Positions 59,565 through 64,000 of a stretch of DNA of 64,000 nucleotides are shown piece by piece. The notes under the pieces are model-generated. The model had not been told where the DNA came from. It ran no database searches and saw only the letters and a list, made by a program, of their open reading frames with translations. Numbering within the stretch: position 1 is the first letter of the stretch; each line of letters starts with the position of its first letter. The stretch comes from Vescimonas cirricatena (GTDB lineage Bacteria; Bacillota; Clostridia; Oscillospirales; Oscillospiraceae): the NCBI RefSeq assembly GCF_020687045.1, contig NZ_JAJEPW010000010.1, positions 12,960 to 76,959 of the forward strand, read 5' to 3'. The position numbers and the translations under genes are program-made.

Positions 59565-61487
59565 ATGGATCCTTACATTGGTAAAATGCTGGATAATCGC
59601 TACGAAATACTGGAGCTGATCGGCAGGGGAGGCATGGCCAACGTCTACAAGGCCAAGTGTCACCGGCTGGACCGGCTGGTAGCGGTGAAAATCCTGCACA
59701 GCGACCTGGCCCAGAACGCCGACTTCCGCCGCCGGTTCATGGATGAGTCCCGGGCTGTGGCCCAGCTGTCCCACCCCAACATCGTGTCGGTATACGACGT
59801 GTCGTGCAGCGATGACGTGGACTACATCGTCATGGAGCTGATCGACGGCGTGACCCTGAAGCAGTATATGGAGCGCCGGGGCCAGATGGACTGGCGGGAG
59901 GCGCTGCACTTCATCACCCAGATCATGTGGGGCCTGAGCCATGCCCACAGCCGGGGCGTGATCCATCGGGACATCAAGCCCCAGAACATCATGGTCCTGC
60001 GGGACGGCAGCGTCCGGGTGGCCGACTTCGGCATCGCGTGCCTGGCTGACCAGGGGCAGACCCTGACCCAGGAGACCCTGGGCTCCGTGCACTATATCTC
60101 GCCGGAGCAGGCCCGGGGCGACCGGGTGGACGCCCGGTCCGACATCTATTCCGCCGGCGTGGTGCTGTATGAGATGCTCACCGGCAAGCTGCCCTTCCAG
60201 GGGGACTCCGCCGTGTCCGTGGCCATCCAGCACCTGAGCGCCGTGCCCAAAGCCCCCCGGGAGCTGAATCCTGATATCCCCGAGGCCCTGGAGCTGATCT
60301 GCATGAAGGCCATGTGCCCGGACATCTCCAAGCGTTACCAGACCGCCGACGCCATGCTGGACGATCTGGAGAAATTCCGCAAGGACCCCGCCGTGGACAT
60401 GGACTATATCCGGGAGGACCTGAAGGCCGCCGTGGTGTGCCAGGAGCCCACCCAGCCCCTGCCCACCGACCGGGTGGCGGCGGTGAGCCGGGCCAACAGC
60501 GCCGTGGCCCAGGAAGAGGAGGACAAGAAGCACAGCCGCAAGGTGGTGGGCCTGGTCATCGGCGGGTTCGCCCTGGCCCTGGTGCTGATCTTCGTGGTGT
60601 TCAAGCTGGTTGCCGGCGGCTTTGACGCCGGTAATGGCACGGCGTCTCACCAGGTGCCGAACCTTCTGGGCAAGACCCTGGAGGAGGCCGAGGCCCTGCC
60701 CGAGGTGAAGGACATCTTCCGCATCGAGGTGCTGGGCACCAAGCCCAGCGACAAGTATGAGCCCGGCCAGATCGTGGAGCAGGACCCCGCCAGCGGCCGC
60801 AGCCGCAAGAACAACCTGGTCATCAAGGTCTATCTCTGCGCCCAGGAGGACGACACGCTGATGCCCACCGTGGTGGGCAAGGAGTTCCTGATGGCCAAGA
60901 CGGAGCTGGGCAACCTGCATCTGGACCTGGATGTCCAGCGGGCGGAGGCCTATTCCCCCGACGTGCCGGAGGGCCAGGTGATGCAGAGCTCCCCCGCCGC
61001 CGGTGAGCCCCTGAACAAGGGCGACACCGTGGTGCTGACCGTCAGCAAGGGGCCGGAGACCAAGCCCCTCACCGTGCCCAATTTCGTGACCATGCACATT
61101 GACGACGCAGCCCAGCAGGCGGAGGCCCTGGGCCTGACCGTGGGCGAGCATCAGTATGAGTTCAGCGATAAGCCCGAGGGCACCGTCATCGGCCAGAGCA
61201 TCCAGCAGGGCACCGAGGTGCAGTCCGGCACGCAGATCGTGTTCACCGTCAGCAAGGGCGCCAGCTCCGCTGAGCGGGTGGTGGTGTTCGACATCCCCGA
61301 GCAGTACCGCAGCGACAGCAATATGAAGATCGAGGTCATGCAGGACGGCAGCATCATCCACTCCACCTATGTGGACGGCGGCACCGCCTCCTTTACCTAC
61401 ACCTTCCACGGCAGCGCCGGTTCCACCTCCACCATCAAGCTGTATATCAACGGAACCGAGGCCGTGGCCCAGGAGATCACGTTTTGA
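59565..61487 (+). CDS. pknB: PASTA-domain Ser/Thr protein kinase (PrkC/PknB/Stk)
   Basis: 640-aa bitopic kinase. The cytoplasmic kinase domain has the glycine loop LIGRGGMANVYKA (18-30), catalytic Lys42, HRDIKPQN (134-141) and DFG (154-156). A single transmembrane helix (about 326-348) is followed by three extracellular PASTA domains (about 358-428, 430-497, 499-566) that sense muropeptides or lipid II in related kinases. A further C-terminal beta-rich domain (about 570-640, FDIPEQYRSDSN onward) is extra. In Firmicutes the kinase regulates division, wall synthesis and spore germination. Confidence 0.95.
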   Translation: MDPYIGKMLDNRYEILELIGRGGMANVYKAKCHRLDRLVAVKILHSDLAQNADFRRRFMDESRAVAQLSHPNIVSVYDVSCSDDVDYIVMELIDGVTLKQYMERRGQMDWREALHFITQIMWGLSHAHSRGVIHRDIKPQNIMVLRDGSVRVADFGIACLADQGQTLTQETLGSVHYISPEQARGDRVDARSDIYSAGVVLYEMLTGKLPFQGDSAVSVAIQHLSAVPKAPRELNPDIPEALELICMKAMCPDISKRYQTADAMLDDLEKFRKDPAVDMDYIREDLKAAVVCQEPTQPLPTDRVAAVSRANSAVAQEEEDKKHSRKVVGLVIGGFALALVLIFVVFKLVAGGFDAGNGTASHQVPNLLGKTLEEAEALPEVKDIFRIEVLGTKPSDKYEPGQIVEQDPASGRSRKNNLVIKVYLCAQEDDTLMPTVVGKEFLMAKTELGNLHLDLDVQRAEAYSPDVPEGQVMQSSPAAGEPLNKGDTVVLTVSKGPETKPLTVPNFVTMHIDDAAQQAEALGLTVGEHQYEFSDKPEGTVIGQSIQQGTEVQSGTQIVFTVSKGASSAERVVVFDIPEQYRSDSNMKIEVMQDGSIIHSTYVDGGTASFTYTFHGSAGSTSTIKLYINGTEAVAQEITF

Positions 61488-62365
61488 TCCGGGGACGCAT
61501 TGAAAAGGCCCTCAGCGGGTTTTACTATGTGAACACCGGGGCGGAGACCCTGCAATGCCGGGCCCGGGGCAAGTTCCGCCGGGAGGGGATGTCCCCCCTG
61601 GTGGGGGACTGGGTCCAGGTCCGGGAGCTGGGCGGCGGCGAGGGCTTTGTGGAGGCGGTGGAGCCCCGCCGCAACGCCTTCGACCGCCCGGCGGCGGCCA
61701 ACATCGACCAGCTGGTGATCATCGCCTCCGCCGCCCTGCCGGTGACGGATCCGTATCTCATCGACCGCATCAGCGCCATTGCCGCCCTGAAGGACTGCCG
61801 GGTGCTGCTGTGCCTGAATAAGTGCGACCTGGACCCGGCGGAGGAGCTGTACGGGATATACAGCGGCTCTGCCATCCGGGTGCTGCGGGTCAGCGCCGTC
61901 ACCGGCCAGGGGATCGACGAGCTGCGCCGGGAGCTGGCCGGAAAGCTCAGCGCCTTCACCGGCAACTCCGGCGTGGGAAAGTCCAGCATTCTCAACGCCC
62001 TGGACCCCCGTTTTTCCCTGGCGGTGGGGGAGGTCAGCAAGGCCCTGGGCCGGGGACGGCACACCACCCGCCATGTGGAGCTGTTTTCCCTGGGGCAGGA
62101 CACCTATGTCATCGACACCCCGGGCTTTGCGTCCTTTGATACCCAGGAGCTGGACCTGGAGCTGAAGGAGCACCTGCCGGAGACCTTCCCGGAGTTTGCC
62201 CCTTATGTAGGCGGCTGCCGCTTTGTGGGGTGCAGCCACACCAAGGAGAAGGGCTGCGCCGTGCTGGAGGCCGTCCATCAAGGGAAGATCCCTCGCAGCC
62301 GCCACGCCAGCTATCTGCGGCTGTATAACGAGCTGAAGGACCTGAAGGCCTGGGATAAGAAATAA
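61484..62365 (+). CDS. rsgA: Ribosome small subunit-dependent GTPase RsgA
   Basis: 293-aa circularly permuted GTPase for late 30S maturation. OB-fold at the N-terminus; then G4 LNKCDLDP, G1 GNSGVGKSSILN (about 163-174) and G3 DTPGFASFD. The C-terminal zinc-binding part has CRFVGCSHTKEKGC (about 245-258). The start is TTG (61484) overlapping the kinase stop. Last gene of the long plus-strand run. prpC-pknB-rsgA is the standard Firmicutes order. Confidence 0.96.
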   Translation: MIRGRIEKALSGFYYVNTGAETLQCRARGKFRREGMSPLVGDWVQVRELGGGEGFVEAVEPRRNAFDRPAAANIDQLVIIASAALPVTDPYLIDRISAIAALKDCRVLLCLNKCDLDPAEELYGIYSGSAIRVLRVSAVTGQGIDELRRELAGKLSAFTGNSGVGKSSILNALDPRFSLAVGEVSKALGRGRHTTRHVELFSLGQDTYVIDTPGFASFDTQELDLELKEHLPETFPEFAPYVGGCRFVGCSHTKEKGCAVLEAVHQGKIPRSRHASYLRLYNELKDLKAWDKK

Positions 62366-62401
62366 AAAAATTCCTCTGCATGCTTGCAGAGGAATTTTTT
62401 T
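62365..62401. terminator. Bidirectional terminator after rsgA
   Basis: Stem TTCCTCTGCA (62371-62380) with TGCAGAGGAA (62385-62394), loop TGCT, flanked by A7 and T7. It ends both the plus-strand rsgA run and the minus-strand small gene. Confidence 0.93.
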
Positions 62402-62404
62402 GTC

Positions 62405-62668
62405 TTACAGGCTGCCCTCCCGGGTATAGTGGTCATACCGCTCCTGCAGCCAGGCCTTCAGCTGCTCCACGCCCTGGTCGTCCCAGGGGAAGTCCTGCTG
62501 CTGCACGTCCTTGGCCACCTCGAAGCAGTACACGGTGTAGACCGCCGTATGCAGAAGGCCGTTGTCCTTGTCCATTTCAAAGCGATACCGGAAGTCGTCG
62601 ATGTTCCCGGTATACACGAAGGCCCGCTTGAACCACCGGGGCGTCAGCTGGGAAAAGTTCGGATGCAT
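62405..62668 (-). CDS. Small hypothetical protein
   Basis: 87-aa soluble protein beginning MHPNFSQLTPRWFKRAFVYT, with a mixed beta/alpha pattern (NIDDFRYRFEMDKDNGLLHT and TVYCFEVAKDV). No family that I recognise. The ATG at 62668 has AAGGAG 8 nt upstream. It lies 24 nt after the HAD nucleotidase gene, so the two are probably cotranscribed. Confidence 0.75.
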   Translation of the reverse strand: MHPNFSQLTPRWFKRAFVYTGNIDDFRYRFEMDKDNGLLHTAVYTVYCFEVAKDVQQQDFPWDDQGVEQLKAWLQERYDHYTREGSL

Positions 62669-62692
62669 CTGAATCACTCCTTATAAAGTCTC

Positions 62693-63373
62693 TCACACCA
62701 GGTCGTATAGCTGCCGCAGATCCCGAATCTCGTAGTCGATCCGCAGGTCCTCCGGCCGGGCGGCTTCCTTGGGGTTGTACCAGCAGCAGGGGAGGCCGTA
62801 GTTATTGGCTCCCCGGATGTCGCTGGACAGGGAGTCCCCCACCAGCAGGCAGTTCTCCCGGGTGATGCCATCAATGCGGGAGAAAACGTAGTCGAAGTAT
62901 GCGGCACTGGGCTTGCTGGCCCCGGCCTCCTCCGAAATAAAGGCCCCGGTGATATAGGGCGCAATGGCGCTGCCCGCCAGCCGGGACCGCTGCACCGCCG
63001 CCACGGCGTTGGTGACGATGTACAGCCGGTGCTCCCGGGACAGGCCCCGGCAGACCTCCAAGGCGTGGGGCAGCAGCAGGGTGTTCTGTCCCAGCACCTG
63101 CAGGTGCAGTTCGTTGCACCGGGCCGCATCCCGATCCAGGCCCATTTCCTTCAGAAAACGCCGGAACCGCTCCACCACCAGAAAGTCCTTGGTGCACTCG
63201 CCCCGGTCAAAGGCCGCCCACATGGCGTTGTTGCACCGCTTATAGCACTGAAAGCTCTCCTCCGTGTCCGGGATGTCATATCGGGCGCACACCTCATGAA
63301 AAGCGTGCCGGTTTCCCGCGTCAAAATCAAACAATGTGTTGTCTGCGTCCAGCAGCAGATAGGGGTATTTCAT
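62693..63373 (-). CDS. YjjG-family HAD nucleotidase
   Basis: 226-aa HAD hydrolase. Motif I is LLDADNTLFDFDAG (about 6-19), with an Asn in place of the usual Gly after the second Asp, as in the YjjG/YfnB family. IVTNAVAAVQ is motif II, the Lys of GASKPSAAYFDYVF is motif III and LLVGDSLSSDIRGANNYG is motif IV. YjjG enzymes remove phosphate from non-canonical pyrimidine nucleotides. ATG at 63373 has AGGAG upstream. An earlier in-frame start has no such site. Confidence 0.9.
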   Translation of the reverse strand: MKYPYLLLDADNTLFDFDAGNRHAFHEVCARYDIPDTEESFQCYKRCNNAMWAAFDRGECTKDFLVVERFRRFLKEMGLDRDAARCNELHLQVLGQNTLLLPHALEVCRGLSREHRLYIVTNAVAAVQRSRLAGSAIAPYITGAFISEEAGASKPSAAYFDYVFSRIDGITRENCLLVGDSLSSDIRGANNYGLPCCWYNPKEAARPEDLRIDYEIRDLRQLYDLV

Positions 63374-63498
63374 GTCGTTGCTCCTGTTATTATATGGTAA
63401 TAGGGAGTATATCATAACTGCGGCAAGGATGCAATAGCGGATTCATAATCCCACCTTCTGGCAGGGATAAAAAAGTTGAAAAATGCGGGAAAAAGGTG

Positions 63499-63527
63499 TT
63501 GACAAATGGGGAATGGGGTGGTATTCT
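63499..63527 (+). promoter_or_regulatory. rRNA promoter P1
   Basis: TTGACA (63499-63504), 17-nt spacer ending GGTGG, TATTCT (63522-63527). First of three tandem promoters before 16S rRNA. The stretch 63374-63498 upstream shows no gene. Confidence 0.85.
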
Positions 63528-63601
63528 AACAAAGCTGTCGGCGAGAGCCGCGGCGGGAACACAGAGAGCTGAAAAAAATCAAGACTTCCTGAAAAAAGTT
63601 C

Positions 63602-63630
63602 TTGACAAAGCGAGCTTGATGTGGTATCCT
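63602..63630 (+). promoter_or_regulatory. rRNA promoter P2
   Basis: TTGACA (63602-63607), 17-nt spacer ending TGTGG, TATCCT (63625-63630). It is preceded by an A-rich stretch and AAAGTTC that also precede P3. It lies 103 nt downstream of P1. Confidence 0.88.
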
Positions 63631-63701
63631 AAATAAGTCGTCTGCAAAGACGATGAACGACAAACGGTTTCAAAAAATGTGAAGAATGTCGAAAAAAGTT
63701 C

Positions 63702-63730
63702 TTGACAAACGAAACTGCTTGTGGTAAAAT
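63702..63730 (+). promoter_or_regulatory. rRNA promoter P3
   Basis: TTGACA (63702-63707), 17-nt spacer ending TGTGG, TAAAAT (63725-63730). It is 100 nt after P2 and shares the 19-nt GAAAAAAGTTCTTGACAAA sequence with it. The leader from here to 16S is about 200 nt. Confidence 0.9.
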
Positions 63731-63737
63731 ACCAACT

Positions 63738-63940
63738 GTTCCGCGGATGCGGAGCGTGTATCTTGTAAATTAAACAATGAACGAACAAAGCACCAGACGG
63801 GAGCGCATTGAAAGATGCGCGACTGAAAAGCTCGGACGCTGGGGTTTAGTCAATTACCCGGCGTTTGAGCAGAGTTTATGAAGCTATGGAAAATAGCTCT
63901 GTAAAATGATTAGCTCAGCGGAGACGCTGTGTTGATACGA
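63738..63940 (+). other. rRNA leader region
   Basis: Untranslated leader between P3 and the 16S gene. It contains short pairings such as AGCTCAGCGGAGACGCTGTG (63912-63931) that may form the 5' side of the RNase III processing stem. I cannot confirm a boxA antitermination sequence. No ORF is supported. Confidence 0.5.
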
Positions 63941-64000
63941 TTTATAGAGAGTTTGATCCTGGCTCAGGACGAACGCTGGCGGCGTGCTTAACACATGCAA
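63941..64000 (+). rRNA. 16S ribosomal RNA, 5' end (partial)
   Basis: The sequence AGAGTTTGATCCTGGCTCAG (63948-63967) is the universal 16S start (E. coli positions 8-27), and GGCGGCGTGCTTAACACATG follows. By alignment to E. coli position 1 the gene starts near 63941 and runs off the right edge. Confidence 0.97.

Overview
The window is chromosomal DNA from a GC-rich, endospore-lineage Clostridia bacterium, most likely a gut Oscillospiraceae-type organism of the Flavonifractor/Oscillibacter/Intestinimonas kind. The evidence is a Firmicutes-type 16S start at the right edge, a SpoVD-type PBP with PASTA domains in the division cluster, a MurE with the meso-DAP motif DNPR, DivIB/MraZ/RemA/CdaA-CdaR/PrkC-PrpC genes, canonical sigma-A promoters with a TRTGn extension, and frequent TTG and GTG starts. 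The genus is an inference. No phage, integrase, transposase or CRISPR array is visible.

Layout: (1) 1-81, the start of a DUF1653 gene, then a multi-hairpin intergenic element and a DUF2804 gene. (2) 1450-14106 minus, the division and cell-wall (dcw) cluster in transcription order mraZ-rsmH-ftsL-spoVD-murE-mraY-ftsW-murG-murA-divIB-ftsZ. (3) 14466-20616 minus, rimM-trmD, then a HAD phosphatase, an MFS carrier, a membrane GDPD, rsmD, coaD and a coiled-coil protein. (4) 20910-21971 plus, a G5/3D-domain cell-wall protein. (5) 22018-23440, a lower-GC islet with a promoter-equipped 42-aa ORF, an HExxH protein and a HEAT-like ORF, lying beside an initiator tRNA-Met/tRNA-Leu operon. (6) 23844-24799 plus, three small unknown proteins followed by a second multi-hairpin element. 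(7) 25047-34644 minus, a tight eight-gene operon ddl-murF-ABC-F-flavodoxin-prfA-LUD-(tsaC::coaE fusion)-M18 aminopeptidase. (8) 34790-43839 minus, a ten-gene Mrp/Mbh-like antiporter operon with four NuoL/M/N-type subunits and no catalytic hydrogenase subunits. (9) 44149-46326 plus, a ferredoxin-like protein, a Se/S-carrier-like DUF3343 protein and a cysteine desulfurase. (10) 46409-62365 plus, a long colinear run cdaA-cdaR-rseC-like-DUF5685-dnaJ-like-yicC-remA-gmk-rpoZ-priA-def-fmt-rsmB-rlmN-prpC-pknB-rsgA. (11) 62405-63373 minus, a small unknown gene and a YjjG-like HAD nucleotidase. (12) 63499-64000, three tandem rRNA promoters and the first 60 nt of 16S rRNA.

Functionally the window is dominated by envelope growth and its control. 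Precursor synthesis (murA, murE, murF, ddl, mraY, murG) feeds SpoVD/FtsW and the FtsZ/DivIB/FtsL divisome. c-di-AMP synthesis (cdaA/cdaR) and the PASTA kinase/phosphatase pair (pknB/prpC) are typical wall-sensing regulators. Translation genes (rimM, trmD, prfA, def, fmt, rsmB, rsmD, rsmH, rlmN, rsgA, tRNAs, 16S) make up the second theme.

The points most worth following are the two serial-hairpin intergenic elements, the islet with its 42-aa gene, the stand-alone four-antiporter Mrp/Mbh operon, and the TsaC-CoaE fusion. I did not find a convincing new defence or biosynthetic system.
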